Source: Parasponia andersonii (lineage: Eukaryota; Streptophyta; Magnoliopsida; Rosales; Cannabaceae). From it: 64,000 nt of DNA. Position numbers and translations under genes: made by a program. Location: NCBI GenBank assembly GCA_002914805.1, contig JXTB01000173.1, positions 135,301-199,300 of the forward strand, given 5' to 3'. Shown here piece after piece: positions 1-57,513 of this stretch; position 1 is the first letter of the stretch, and each line of letters opens with the position of its first letter. Under the pieces are notes generated by a model, which was not told the origin of the DNA, did no database searches, and saw only the letters and a list, made by a program, of their open reading frames with translations.

Positions 1-2708
1 CTTAGAAGTAAATCTTAGGTCTCTGTCCAAAGCTATGCTTAATAGCACTCCATGCAATCAAACAATATTGTCAACGTAGAGACGACTAAACTTGTTGAGT
101 CAAAAATCAGATCTGATCAGTATGAAATGAACAGTTTTCGTCATACGATCAACAATCACCCAAACTGCATCATTCTTTCTTCGGCTCGTAGGCAAACCCA
201 TTACAAAGTCCATGGTGATTTTATCCCACTTCTACTCTGGTATAGGTAAAGGCTGTAGTAGTCCAGCTGATTTCTAGTGTTCAGCTTTAACTTGCTGACA
301 TGTCATGTATTTAGCCACAAAAGTAGCTACGTCACGTTTCATACCTTTCCACCAATACTATCTCTTCAAGTCATGATACATCTTTGTGCTACCAGGATGT
401 ACTACAAATTTTGACTTATGAGCTTCAATGAGAATAGTCTCTCTAAGATGAGGATCATTAGCCACTGCTAGCTTGCCTTTGAAAAGCAAAAATCCTTCTC
501 TATTTGTACTCCAACCTTCTAATTGTTCATCACTTTTGAGTTAATTTCAGATCGCTCTCAACTCTTGGTCTTGCCATTGACTTTGTTGCACAGTTTGGAG
601 AAGTGCAGTTGTGGCAACAATATTACTGAGGTAAGCAGCATTTCCAGACTCAAAGTACTGCAAGTTATAATCACCAATTACCAATGAGTTCTTCCAGTCT
701 TGAAAAATAAGTGCCACTAAGGAGCTAAGTAGTTTTCGACTCAAGGCATCAGCTACAACATTGGCCTTGCCGGGATGGTATTGTAGTTCGAAGTCATAAT
801 CTTCCATATACTCAACCCATCTTCGTTGTCTCAAATTCAGATCCCATTGGGTGAAGAGATATTTCAAACTCTTATGGTCAGGAATATTTCAAATTTCACA
901 CCATATAGATAACACCTCCATATTTTGAGTACAAAAATTATTGCTGCAAGCTCCAGATCATGAGTAGGATAGCTCCTCTCATGTAGCTTCAACTGATGAG
1001 AAGCATACGCTATAACTCGACCATTTTACATCAGAACACATCCCAATCCCATCTTAGAAGCATTGGTATATACCACATAAAATTCATTACTCTCATGAAC
1101 TGTAAGAACAAGTGCAATTGTCAAACTATGCTTCAATTTCCTGAAAGCTTTTTCACAATCACTATCCCAAATAAACTTGACATCCTTTCTGGTCAACCTT
1201 GTCAATGGTAATGCAACCTTTGAGAAATTCGGAACAAAACGACGGTAATAACCTGCTAAACTGAGGAAACTTTGTATCTCTGTCACATTCTTTGGTCTTT
1301 CCCATTTTAGAACAGCTTTTACCTTAGTAGGATCGACTGAGATACCTTCTTGAGAAATTACATACCCCAAAAATTTAACTTCTGACATCCAAAAGTCATA
1401 TTTTGATCTTTTAGCATATAATTGTTGACTTCTCAAAACTTCAAGCACTACCTTCAGATGTTCGGCATGATATTCCTGAGTTTTGGAATACACCAGGATA
1501 TCTTTAATAAAAACAACTATAAAACGATCCAAGTATAGCATGAAAATCTGATTCATGAGGTCCGTAAAAGCTGCAGGCGCATTCGTCAAACCAAAAGGCA
1601 TTATCAGAAACTTAAAGTGACCATAACGAGTTCTGAATACTGTTTTCGGTATATCTTCCTCTCTTATCTTCAACTAGTGATAACCTGACCTCAAGTCAAT
1701 CTTAGAGAAAAATCTTGATTCACCAAATTGTTCAAACAACTAGTCAATCCTTGGTAAAGGATACTTGTTCTTTATCATCAGCTGGTTTAACTTCCTATAG
1801 TCTACACATAGCCTTAAAGTGCCGTCAGCTTTCTCGGCAAACAAAACAGGAGCACCCCAAGGAGAAGTACTACTTCGAATGAAACCCTTGGATATCAAAT
1901 CATCCAATTGTTCCCTCAATTTATTCATCTCTACAGGAGCCATGCAGTAGGCTGGAATAGAAACTGGTTGAGCTCTAGGAACAAGATCAATATAGAACTC
2001 GATCTCCCTATCTAGTGGTAGTCCTGGTAAATCCTCTGGGAATACCTCTGGATATTCACTCACCACCGGAATCTATAGGTCCTGATCATTAGTTCTTACT
2101 TCGCCATCAATGGCAAACAAGTTCCCATAACATTCAAGTTTCTTCCTACCACCTAAACAGGCTTTAAGAATAGGACTTGGTTTCAATGAATTCATTCGGG
2201 CTTGATATATTACAGGTTGTCCATCATCTAGAAAAAGGGTCACTCGCTTATCATAACAATCGACAATAACTCGATACTTGGATAACCAATCGATACTGAA
2301 TATTACATCATATTGTTTCATTGGTAATACAATTAAATCAGCAAGTAATTTTTTACTATCAATTACCACACAACAAGATTTACACACACTAGACACATCA
2401 GAAACACCACCCAAAGGTGTTTCCAAAGTCAAGGCATAGTCCAACTTAGAAAATTCTAACCCTAAAAGTTGAACAAACAACAAGGATATGAATGAATAAG
2501 ATGCACCAGTATCAAACAAAATATGTGCCCAAGAATATGAAATAAGAACCATACCGTCAACAACACCTCGGCCAGTGTGTTCATTGGTACCATCAGTTCC
2601 AGAAACTGTATAAGCTTGGCCAGTGACTTTTTCTTTTCCTTTATTGCCTCTTCCTTGTCTACGACGACTGCCGCTAGATCCCGGACCACTGCTACCATAT
2701 GCTCGCAC
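1..2708 (-). pseudogene. pol region (protease, RT, RNase H, integrase start) of the Tekay-like element
   Basis: Protease is seen at 2708-2073 with the active-site wording FDTGASYSF. The RT N-part is at 2066-1740 ([18 protein letters not shown]). The RT core and connection are at 1673-1026, RNase H at about 1020-720 with the typical [16 protein letters not shown] end at 867-547, and integrase runs from about 540 to the window edge. The order protease-RT-RNase H-integrase is that of Ty3/gypsy. It is a fossil with several breaks. Confidence 0.85.
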
Positions 2709-3811
2709 TCCCTGACTTCCTGAAGCCTAAGGAGTCTGGAAATTCTGAGTATAACCCTGAGGGCGGTACTGGTGCTAGTAAGGTAGTGGTGATGAAAAAA
2801 CTTGGGAAACACCCTGAGACTGCTGCAGCCTAGCTTGAGTATTATGGGGAGGTGCTGAACCAGAATAACTTTCAAGTGGTCCTTCCTGAGAAACAAGGGA
2901 TTTTTACAGATATTTTGGACACTCATTCCTCTTATTGCCCTACTGACCACAGTGGTAACAGGTATAGGAGCTGAACCTCTTATTACCTACTGAACCACTG
3001 CTAGTATAGCTTCCACTGTTAGGTGAAACTTGAGCAGACCACTGTTCTTGGTTCCTCTTGTTTACTTTTCTCTCGTTACTTTTATTCCTTCTTGCACCCT
3101 GCTCATTTTCTATGGCTTCAGCTTGTTGGGCAGCTAACACTACTTTAGAAAGAGTGGCAAACGAGTGAATAGCAATACAGTTATGGATGTTTCGATTCAG
3201 ACCATTCTTGAACTTCGTAATTCGGTTAGTGTCACTCACCGCTGGGCTAAGGGCAAGGCTTGCCAATTCTGTGAACTCTATCACGTATTAGTTTACTGTC
3301 CTATTCCCTGAGTAAGTCACTCAAAACAGCTAACCACTTTAGCTTGTTGATCATCATTTGCATAATGCGCTTTGAAGAGTCTCTCAAATTCTTCCTAAGT
3401 TACGCCTTCTATATTTTGCATAACCTCAATAGTCTCCCACTAATAGATAGCATTTCTCATCAAGCGAGAGATAGCAAACACAGCCCACAACTCTCTAGGA
3501 GTACCTAAGTTTCGAAAGTGTCGTTTCATCTCATGCAACCATGCGTTAACAACTAGTGAGTCTGGGGTTCTATTATACTGTCTAGGCCGAAGGCGCATGA
3601 ACTTTTGAAGATGGTCAGTCTGATCGAGTTGATACTCTTGCTGTGGTTGAGGTTGAGGCTGAAGGTTAGGATCTTGCATCTCACGGAAAGCATGACGCAT
3701 AGCTTCGAAAAATTGGTTGAAGTCTTGTGGAATTTGAGGGGGCTCGGCACCAGGTTGGCGCCTCAGAGCTCTCCTAAGAGGCATCTTTGAAAGTCTGAAA
3801 TGATATACCAA
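2700..3811 (-). pseudogene. gag region of the Tekay-like element
   Basis: The frames at 3811-3440 and 3284-2940 carry a gag-type protein. It has an arginine- and proline-rich N-terminus, a glutamine-rich stretch, the gag core and a zinc knuckle beginning CYHCGQ. It would form the particle of the element. It is a fossil broken into more than one frame. Confidence 0.75.
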
Positions 3812-3918
3812 ACTATCAGTGAGGTAATGATGTATATCGTCATAAAAATAATTTCAATCTAGTTTAATGGTGCTATGTTTGAGGTATTTAAAACTCAAAG
3901 CTCTGATACCACAATTTC

Positions 3919-6445
3919 TGTCACGACCCAAACCCAGGGTAGTGGCAGAAGAGGAATTTCACTAAAATTGGAAATTCTTTGTTTTTTTTTTCTAATAAAT
4001 GTATTGTGAATTCTAACCAGTAGACCTATCCCACAGTTCATAGTCATTAATAAACACAGACTGAAAAATTATAAGAAAAATCAAATTTAAAATATAAACA
4101 AAGCATCATCATTCATACCTCAACATCAAGCTAGTATGACATATATAATTACAGACATTTTCAAAGTAACACACTTAACAAGAATGCTAGTAATATCCAT
4201 TTATTTGATAAGACTTAAACATGAGTCTTGCATTTACACTCCTAGCATTACCAAGTCTCAAACTATGAATAAAAGATAACTTCTTAATCCACGTGTTGAT
4301 CGTCAATGTCACACTGGAAACCACTTGTGGAGAAAGTAGGGAGGGTAAGCATAAAATGCCCAGTAGTCTATCCAATTTCCCTTTTTGGGAAAATCCTTTA
4401 TAAATCTCAAAATGTCTACATGGTTAGTAGTTCTGGAAAGCATTTCCATAAATATCAAGGATTTAAATCATTTACAGAAAATTATGCCAAAAACCAAAAC
4501 CAGATATCTAGGTCAAAATATATAAAAGTCTCAATTAAAATAAACATAATACACATCACATCAATCAACACATCACATAAGCTCTCATCCTTTTTATCAT
4601 GACTAGAGCAACTTATACTACATGTATTGAGTGCTCTTTACCTGACATCTATCTCTGAAAATCGAAGGAACACCCATATGTCTAATCCTACCGAACTGGA
4701 GGGGTACCGAATGCCTACGCCTATCGAATGGAGATAGTCAGAAAACAAACCCCGTGCGGGTTTACGGGCTTTCACCGAAGGCGGGTGTACTAGTTCGCCT
4801 ACTACAATACCGCGATACCTAAGACGAATCTCATGCATGATCATATAGAATGTGCAATATAAGGAGTCTCAAACAACCATGCAATGGTTTAATATTTTAG
4901 ACATGCTTTGATTTTTAATTAAAAATTTATTTTGTACTTAAAAATCCAAAAGTACAGTTTCTATGGTTTTACCAAATCCCATATATAAAAACTTGTACAA
5001 AATCATATGTAAAATGTCTAGAGCAATCCACAATATTTCACAAATTCATAGTTCATTAAAATAACTATTCAAATAATTCAATTTAATAAAATCACGAAAT
5101 TTCATTTTTTAGAATAAATTCAAATTTTAATGAAAATAATAGAAAACAAGGAAATTGAATCACCTATCTCGAAATAGTATTTATACTGAGCTAACGACGT
5201 TCGAAATATCCTCAATTGATCATTGGGTTGTTCTGACAGTCGTTTTCGAGTCTCGTCACGTTTACTTGAAAATTTAACTTTTCAAACGGAGTCTCGGATT
5301 GAGAAACAGAGGTCATCATTGAATTCAGAACACCCAAAAATGTTAGTTTAGACATAAATTTCGTCGAAAATGGGTTCCGGTATGGAACCGTTCAGTGGCA
5401 TGCAAAACGGTGCAATTCACGAGCTATTTTCTCGATTTTCGTGCCACTTCAGAAAATAGTGGTATTTTATATCAAACCTCATGTACCAACCTCACTGAGT
5501 CTAAATTCGAAGTCAGAACTCAGTTTCGAGGTCCCGAACATTAAATGGGCTCAAAAATCCAAAAATTATAAAAAAAATACCACATTTTGAAAATAATTAG
5601 AAAAATACCACATTTTCATCCCGATAATAAACGACCTTCCGGTTATCGTTTTAACATTTCAAAATCATGAAATTTCATGTTTCAAACTCCTCTATCACGT
5701 GGTAAAATTTTCTCAAGAAAAATAACTTAATTCTGAAATAATTACGAAAATACCACAATAATTAAATATTAAAATATTGCTACAGTAGTCAACTTCTCAC
5801 TAGATTCGAGATGGAGGCTGAGAGTGGTCGGAAATGAAAGCTGGAGTCGAGACGAATCCAACGGTGGTGGTGGTGCGGTGATCGGACGTCGGACGGCGGG
5901 CGAAAAACCGATCGGCAGGCGGTGGCTTCGGGCTGCGATTTCTACAGCGAGAGGCAGCGGCTCATGGCGGCAGTAACCGGTGCTTGTTCGTTGGTGTTTT
6001 TCGGTCACGACGAGTAGGCGCGTCTGGCACGGCGGCGGCTGGTGGAGCCTCGGGTAAACAATGACCGTGGGTTGGTTTCGGGGACTTCCGTGGAGAAGAA
6101 AGGAGAAATGAGGAGTTTTTATGTAATTTTCAAAACTGTAGCATTGGGACACGTGGTGCAATCTGATTCGACCGAAAAAAAATTTATGAAATTCTACTTT
6201 GGCCATAATTTTAAAAAGATTCTTTCACTCTAGTCCCTCCTTAATTACACTTTGATCTCTAGTTTGAAATTTCTTTTTCACTTTTGCCCCAAATGTACCT
6301 AAATTTTATCTTGTCTAGATTCAACACTAAATTTATTTCAGATTTTTATTTAACTAATTCAAAAATACAAAATTATCAAGTTGTCTTTGAAGTAAAATTA
6401 CTTAATTACCCTTAAAAAAATTTAGATTTTACATTTACAACGACA
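3919..6445 (-). repeat. 5' LTR of the Tekay-like element
   Basis: The inner edge is well placed: the minus strand reads ...gggtttgggtcgtgaca, then a few bases, then the primer site. The length of about 2.5 kb suits Tekay LTRs and resembles the 2.19-kb LTR of the gypsy element at 52291, which also contains a GC-rich gene-like stretch near its start (here 5800-6080). Short GC-rich repeats at 4690-4800 are typical of the R region. The outer edge is uncertain by about 100 bp. I see no gene in it. Confidence 0.7.
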
Positions 6446-6605
6446 CTGTTTCAATAATTATGAGTACTGTCACCAGTAATATACTGATGAACCGCGTATT
6501 TAAACAAACGTATGACTGAACTAAGAATAATTTTATTATGTTTCTATGTACTTTTTTTTTTTCCCAAAATGAAAAACCATATGGTTTTCATACCTAATTT
6601 ATCTC

Positions 6606-50319
<43,714 letters not shown>

Positions 50320-51188
50320 GCTAATTAATTATATATATATATATATAGACACTTCTAAACAAAATTTTTGCAGCTAGGTAGCTTTCGTTTGAGGCGCAAG
50401 TAAATATTGCAGAAGTACTCTACTGTCCATGATGGAAATTAAACATATTATATACCGTGTGAACTAGCCAACCCGGACATGAACCAGGAAACTTCAGCGC
50501 TTCCTTCTGGACGGTGCGACTTTGGAGCTTTCTAAATGATGGTGACATATACTAAGATATTTCTCAAAGGAAATACATGAGTCATGACGACCAAATTTTA
50601 TAGTATTTTGACCTTAATTAATACTCAAACTTAGAAGTAATTATTAATCATATTTTCTTCGATCACTGTAGGCTGTAGCCATAGGTTCAAAAACTTGATC
50701 ATCTTCAGATCCAATCTTTAATGGATTAAAATAAGCGAGACTATCGAATCCATTAATTGAGTACCTACTTATGTTCTGGGCCGTTTGCACAAATTTTCGG
50801 GGATGAGACGCATATTTTTCACTCTTATACCATCTTCAATCCAAATTACATGCAATAAGTAATATTGCTAATATCATCTTGGACACGAAAAATAATAAAA
50901 TGGTAAATTTGATACCAAATTAAATTTTACTCTAATACCTAATAATATATTTATATTTTTTATATAATTAATTAATTCTGTGTAGTAATAAAAAAGATGT
51001 ATCAATTGAACAGAAAAAAATATATAAATATATAGAGAGAAAAGTAACTTTTAGAACATTATGCGGATTTTAATAATTTTAGATTATAACATTATGTTAT
51101 AATATAAAATTTGGCATTATAATTATGTATTTTGATCAAATATAATATTTGTTAAATTTGGCATAATAATTAGCATGGCATTCTAGGA
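50320..51188. other. GLR-A upstream (promoter) region
   Basis: About 870 bp between the GLR-A ATG and the copia element. It is AT-rich with a (TA)n run at 50328-50347 just before the ATG. I cannot assign a specific promoter element. No gene seen. Confidence 0.5.
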
Positions 51189-51193
51189 GTATA

Positions 51194-51347
51194 TGTTGAA
51201 TTAGTTTCCATGCTGTTAGGAATGCTTTTTGGGAACTGTCTTGTGTGATTTGTGGGAGTTTGTAGCATATTTAATCTTTTATAAATCCTTTATACTTGTT
51301 CTGTTAAAATCATGAATGAAAAAATATTAGAATTCATTAACTTAACA
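51194..51347 (+). repeat. 5' LTR of the gag-only copia element
   Basis: TGTTGAATTAGTTTCCATGC...CTTAACA, 154 bp, directly before the primer site. Confidence 0.85.
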
Positions 51348-51857
51348 TGGTACCAGAGCCAAAATCGATTCAATATATTATTTGAATTCCAAATTCCGTT
51401 AAAAAAAAAAAACGGAGTCCCTCCTTAACGCTGTTTGCCCCCTAGACTTCTCAAGCGGATTCTCGAAAACTTGACTGGCGCACCACCGTTGAACTTGTCG
51501 ACTCAACTTTACCTCCGAACACAAATTCTTCGCTGAGACTAGCAGCACAGTTTGAAATCTATCGTTGCCACTAGTTCGGACTTGCCATCATTTCACTACC
51601 GCTGTTGTAAGCCACTGTGCCGCCAACTCGCTGTTGAAGAATTCTTCAGTAAACCTATATAAATATATATATATATATATATAGACAGATAGGCTCCCAA
51701 GTAGTTATTTTCTTTACTTACGTGGAGGTATTTTTTTTAGTCATTGAATCATCATCTAATGGTGATCTAACGACTATAATGAAATGTATGAAAAGACGTG
51801 CATTATTAATATTATTTAGTTCTCCTATTTTTTACAATAAAAAAGTATGTATAATAA

Positions 51858-51924
51858 NNNNNNNNNNNNNNNNNNNNNNNNNNNNNNNNNNNNNNNNNNN
51901 NNNNNNNNNNNNNNNNNNNNNNNN
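51858..51924. other. Assembly gap (67 N)
   Basis: A run of N within the gag-only copia element, in AT-rich sequence. Confidence 0.99.
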
Positions 51925-52059
51925 TTTACTCAAACTCTTCTCGTGGCTCCCCTAATTTTTGTTTTTTCTTTTTATATTATTCCTTCTGTAACATTAGCAT
52001 ATATATTCCAAAAAAAAGTATTTATTTATATAAAAAAAGAGGGTATTTCTTTTTAAAAA

Positions 52060-52285
52060 ATAAAAATAATAATAAGTGAAAAAAATATTGAACCATCAGA
52101 GATCAAATCAATCTATATTATAGTACAATCTGAAAAAGCATTCAATGTGGGAATCACTCTTACAAAAATAAACTACGATATATGGTCCCAACTGATAGAA
52201 ATGTAGATTGTTGAATGAGACAAAATCTCCTACATTCATGGCAAGTCTAAGCGACCATCAGAATCAGATGAAGGATATGAAAAGT
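52060..52285 (+). pseudogene. gag of the gag-only copia element, left piece
   Basis: Copia gag wording: EKAFNVGITLTKINYDIWSQ, then a KISYIHGKSKRP block and a YEKWY block, cut by the gypsy insertion. Confidence 0.75.
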
Positions 52286-52290
52286 GGTAT

Positions 52291-54479
52291 TGTGAAATAT
52301 CTTAAAAATTGTAAGAATAAATTGGTCTTTTGACCTGATATAAAAAAAATTATTGGATGAATTTGGACAAAATTGGATCTAGCTTCATTTGGACGAAAAT
52401 GTAAGAAAAGTTTGAAAATTAAGGTCAAAATGTAATTATTTAAGGGTGACAATTCAGAAAACTGGGTCCAAGTACAAATAATCAAAATAGTGCCTAATTA
52501 TCTAGAAGTTGACACGTGGCGCAATAGTTCAAAAATTGTCCATCGATCCCTGCATTTTCTTTTTCTTTTTCGATCTAGTCCCCGGAGCAAAAATCCAAAA
52601 CCTGAAATCCGGCGAAGCTCCGTTGAGCTACCTCCGGCCTCCGTTGCGTCACACCACTGACCTGCGTCGACGTTCCCCTGCCAGATGAAACTTTTGCCAC
52701 CAGAACCAGCCGCATCGGAGCCCGTGATCACCGGAAAATGGTGAAAAACACCGCAGATTCTTTTGCTCGCCAAAGTTGATTCCGGACACCGTTCGCCGCA
52801 AAACTGGTCACCGTGGACTCATCTCCTCACGAGCAATCTGGTGGTAGGTATCTCGTATTTCAATTTTGCTCTGCTTGATTTTAATTTCGTTGGACAACTT
52901 TATACCTAAATAGTTACGGAATTGACTTTTTGATTGGACTGTTAGATTTTAAAACCAATATCATTTTTAGAATCTATGTTAAAAATAGTGAAAAATGAGA
53001 TATATATTAATTATGTTCTGAAACGATCCTGAAAAACAAAATCGGACGGCTCATATTTGCTTCAATTAGAGTGTCGTGGGACCTATATCCAAATTTGACA
53101 AATTATATGTCTAACTTAGGATTTTTAAGTATTCTGAATTCAGTGGTAAAGTCCCTTCATGATTTGAAGCTCCGTTTGAAAATCAAGTTTTCAAACCAAG
53201 GAATCAAAGGTTCGAAAACGACATCCGCTCTTCCAAACGACACACAAACGACGCCAAACTTTCTCCATAGCCTTGTAACTCTAGTTAGAGGTTCGATTGA
53301 GGTAGATATTCGATTACTTAATCTTCAAATTAGTTTGATTTTGATTTTCACATATTTTTGATAAATATAGAATTTCGTGAAATGATTTATAAAAATTGTG
53401 TTTATATCTGTTTTGACCTGATTTGAAATATAAACTGCTTGGGAGGCACGTTACACTAGTTGGCGTGTCTTATATATACTGTTTGAAACTATTTTTGACA
53501 GGAAATTGGATTTTTGGGTTTTGATCAAAAATAGCTGTTATAATGTTGAAATTCTTAGAAAATCCAATACGATTTAAGGACTAAATATTGTTTAATTAAA
53601 GAATACTGCATGGTTATTTTGTGATTTTGTAGAAATGGTGCATATTCTTATTCTGTCATTCATATAGTATTTGCATGTACTCACATACTTATGCGGCCGT
53701 CGGACTTACGATGCCCACATAGGGTGATCGGACTTACGATGCCTCTTTAGGTGACTCGGACTTACGGGTAATCCAGTAGGACACTTCGGATATTATGATT
53801 GTATACATGGTTATATATTGGCTTGAATAAATATGTACTGGTTTTGATGGATATTTTACAATAGTTTAGAATGTTTGAACTATTGGACTATGATTTCCAC
53901 TTAGGTCTTGTGAACTGTTTTGAATGGAATACTAACCATGTAGGACCTTCAATATGAGTATATTTTTTATATATATATATAAAAACTTATAATCGATTCT
54001 CTACTTGGCATTAGCTCACTCCTTCTTCCCCTCAGGTGGTACTTAGTGTGATTTAAACCAAAAGAACTAGATCGAGGCATTAGCAAAATAACTAGTTTAT
54101 TTATATTTTGATAAATTCTTACGAGACTTATGAAATATTTAGATTTGAGTAGGAATTTGGAATTTCATTAAACTTTATAAACTAGAGTATGAGATTTGGA
54201 CACGGTTTGTATTACTTATGTCTGTATTTGAGTGTGAGATGATTTGGGATGTATTACTATTAAATAATTGTTTTAATTACGATTTATGTTCAATGAGTGA
54301 TGCATAATTGTGAGGTTTTTTATTTTCAATTAAAAATTTTGTGAATGCCAGTTTTGAAAGGTTAGAGTTCGCGAGACAAATTTTTGAATTAATTTAGTCA
54401 TTTTTAAAAAAATATTTTTTGGTATTTCTATTTTATGAAATACTCATTCTGTCACTGACCCAGGAATCGGGTTGTGAGA
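52291..54479 (+). repeat. 5' LTR of the deleted gypsy element
   Basis: 2189 bp, starting TGTGAAATATC. It has a GC-rich start (52500-52840) and a repeated cggacttacg motif (53698-53775), an R-region hallmark of such LTRs. It ends at 54479, shortly before the primer site. Confidence 0.87.
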
Positions 54480-54624
54480 GAAAATTTGGTATCAGAGCTA
54501 GCTTTTAATTTAAAATACTTGGAATGTGTCACTCATTAAACTAGATTGGACATTTCTTTTACATAAGTTGTGTAAAATCATCGTCTTACTAATACATTGG
54601 ATATATTGAAATACAGATCAAGAA

Positions 54625-55626
54625 AATGCCTCCAAGAAAAAGAGTGCCTCAACCTGAGAGAGAACAAGATGCTCCTCCACAACAAGATCATCATGCTTTT
54701 AATATTGTTGATACTCTTCAGTAAGCTATGCAGAGTATACCTGGTCTTATGACTAGGCTGACTACTGAAAATGACTAATCTAAAAGCTGTAGGGATTTTA
54801 CTAAGCTGAGCCCACCGAATTTTTATGGCGCACACGATCCCACAACTGCACTGAGATGGCTTAGGGAAGTTGAGAAGAAATTTGATGCTTTGGCAGTTCA
54901 GCAGAGCTTAGAGTGGGCTTTGCAATATACTTGCTTCAGGATGCTACTAATCATTAGTGGAACACTATTAAGTTGACTCATGACACTACCACTATGACTT
55001 GGGAACAGTTTGGTGAACTGTTCAAAGGACATAATGCTAGTGATGACCATGTTAATGAGATGTTGAAATAGTACAATATCTTGCGTCAAGGTAGTATGAC
55101 TGTTGATGAATACTATGTGAGGTTTGTGGAACTCTTTCAGTATGCCCATTCACCGAGAAACCATTCAAGACTTCAAGTAGTTCTTTTCAGAACCAACTTA
55201 AGGCCAGATATTTGCACCAAACTTGAGACATTTCCAATTACTACCCTTATTAAGGCTTATGGTACAGCTCAGAGAATTAAAGCTACACTGATTGGTGATA
55301 AGGAACTACTGGTGGATATAAAAGAAAAGGTACTGACCGAAAAATGAAAAAAGGGTCGATGGTAAGGACAGGGTTCACAGAGCAGTGGACGCAGTGGCAA
55401 TTTTGTTTCAATAAGAAGTGGACATTTTACTCCGTATTCCTACCACTACTATGGTCAATAGGGCCATTTTAGAAACAATTGCCTCCAGCTTTTGCATACT
55501 CTTTCACTGACCACCAGAGGACTATAGAGGAGTCAAGCAACTTCGATACCTATCCCTAGTCAGCAAACTAGGCCTGCTCATTTCTAGAGCTCAGCTCTGA
55601 CTTTTAACTCTCATGTTCAACTTCTA
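54625..55626 (+). pseudogene. gag fragment of the deleted gypsy element
   Basis: It starts MPPRKRVPQPEREQD and carries SPPNFYGAHDPTTALRWLRE, VEKKFDALAVQQ and MRQGSMTVDEYYVRFVELFQ, a retrotransposon gag core. A fossil in several frames, running into the second LTR. Confidence 0.8.
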
Positions 55627-56628
55627 GGTCTTATATATACTGTTTGAAACTGTATTCTGCAGGAAATTGGATTTTGATCAAAAATAGTTGTTATAATGTT
55701 GAAATTCTTAAAAAATCCAATACGATTTAAGGATTAAATGTTGTTTGATTAAAGAATACTGCATGGTTATTTTGAGATTTTGTGGAAATGGTGCATATCC
55801 TTATTCTGTCATTCATATAGCATTTGCATGCACTCACATACTTACGCGGCCATCGGACTTACGATGCCCACATAGGGTGATCGGACTTACGGCACCTCTT
55901 TAGGTGGCTCGGACTTACGAGTGATCTATTAGGACACTTCGGACATTATGATTACATACATGGTTATATATTAGCTTGAATAGATATATACTGGTTTTGA
56001 TGGATATTTTACAATAGTTTGGAATGTTTGAACTATTGGACTATGATTTCCACTTGGGTTTTGTGAACTGTTTTGAATGGAATACTAACCATACAGAACC
56101 TTTAACATGAGTATATTTCTTATATATATAAAAACTTATAATCGATTCTCTACTGATATTAGCTCACCCATTCTTCCCCTCAGATGGCACTCAATATGAT
56201 TTCGTTCAGAAGAACTAGATCAAGACATTTGCAGAATAACTAGTTTATTTATATTTTGATAAATTCCTACAATACTTATGAAATATTTAGATTTGAGTAG
56301 GAATTTGGAATTTAATTAAACTTTATAAACTAGAGTATAAGATTTGGACATGGTTTGTATTACTTATATTTGTATTTGAGTGTGAGATGATTTGTGATGC
56401 ATGACTATTAAACAATTATTTTAATTACGGTCTATGTTCAATGAGTGACGCATAACTGTGGGATTTTGTATTTTCAATTAAAAATTTTGTGAATGCCAGT
56501 TTTGAAAATGTTAGAGTCCTCTGGATAAATTTTTGAATTAATTGAGTCATTTTTAAAAAAATATTTTTCAGTATTTCTATTTTATGAAATACTCATTCTA
56601 TCATTGACCCCGGCCTCGAGTTGTGATA
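55627..56628 (+). repeat. Partial 3' LTR of the deleted gypsy element
   Basis: Direct repeat of 53466-54479 (the 3' half of the LTR), including the cggacttacg motifs near 55853-55920. The first half is missing. Confidence 0.87.
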
Positions 56629-56633
56629 GGTAT

Positions 56634-57320
56634 GCTAAAAATTAAAAGATCAAACAATAGCTACTAATGTCTATGTAACTAGAAATTACAAGGCGATATT
56701 TACGCTTACCCACTGCTTACAACATTTGGGATGCCTTGTCCAAAACATTCTATGATGAAAGTAATGAATTACAAGTGTTTATTATTATGATAGGGTGGTT
56801 ATAAAGGATCTAGATGATGTCAAAATATATTACAAGACCATTGAATAACAGAGGATTCACATATTCCTTGTCTACTTAGATGATATTTTTGACCAAATTT
56901 GTGGAGAGATTCTGCGCTAAGAACTAATTCCAAATCTGGAAGACTGCTATTTTTTGGTTCGACGTAAAAAAATATAATGCACCATATTGAATAAATAGGT
57001 TAAACAGTCGAAATCTTCGGTATTAATGACTCAAAATAAATTCTTTCAAAAATAGTTTTCTCAAAATCAACAATCAAGATCTGACAAATTCAACCACAAA
57101 CAGACACATTATCACAAATTTGGTTATACAAAAAACCGATATTTTGAACTTGTTAGGTATCCAAAATAGTAGGACCATAACCGTGATCCACGGATAATGA
57201 ATTCCAAAGAAACTTCCACCACTGGAGTCGTTGTAATGAGGGCCCAAGATGAAAAAGATAATAAAAGTGTCTCAGCATTGATAACAACTGCAAATAATTT
57301 CTTATAGTATTGAATTAAAT
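56634..57320 (+). pseudogene. gag of the gag-only copia element, right piece
   Basis: Blocks RRYLRLPTAYNIWDALSKTF, YDESNELQVF and FDQICGEIL, then a degenerate zinc-knuckle area (HKFGYTKNRYFEL) and a C-terminal block with STTGVVVMRAQDE. No pol follows. Confidence 0.75.
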
Positions 57321-57513
57321 TGAAGCCTATGATATGAAGCTCACGATAGTATGAGCCTAACATGTGAAGTTTCTAAAATTGATTGTAGTGTTGTAAAACT
57401 CATGCGAATTGAGCCCGACATCTAAAATTATACAAATTAATATATTGTGAAACTTATGTGAATTTGAATCTGACAAGAGAAATATCCAAAATTATTCTAA
57501 AACTTGAGGGGGA

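Larger units (their letters stand above)
1..6445 (-). mobile_element. Ty3/gypsy retrotransposon, Tekay-like chromovirus, 5' part (window edge cuts it)
   Basis: Read on the minus strand, the order is LTR (6445-3919), tRNA-Met-type primer site (3911-3900, complement of tggtatcagagc), gag (about 3811-2700), protease, reverse transcriptase, RNase H and the start of integrase (about 540 to 1). The second LTR lies outside the window, so no target duplication can be read. RT wording such as [12 protein letters not shown], and a gag with an arginine-rich start and a CYHCGQ knuckle, fit the Tekay/Del lineage. The element is broken, with several interruptions. The outer LTR edge at about 6445 is a guess from a terminal CA. 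It ends roughly 160 bp from the stop of the GLR gene that follows. Confidence 0.85.
52291..56628 (+). mobile_element. Deleted Ty3/gypsy element nested in the gag-only copia element
   Basis: A 5' LTR (52291-54479), a primer site tggtatcagagc (54487-54498), a gag fragment and a partial second LTR (55627-56628), with no pol. The target duplication GGTAT lies at 52286-52290 and 56629-56633. LTR style and gag point to the Tekay-like chromovirus group, like the element at 1-6445. Broken, with a large loss. Confidence 0.87.

Noticed and set aside
5769-6206. 145-codon proline- and histidine-rich open frame
   Set aside because: It falls in the GC-rich start of a Tekay-type LTR. The LTR at 52291 has an equivalent GC-rich stretch with different frames.
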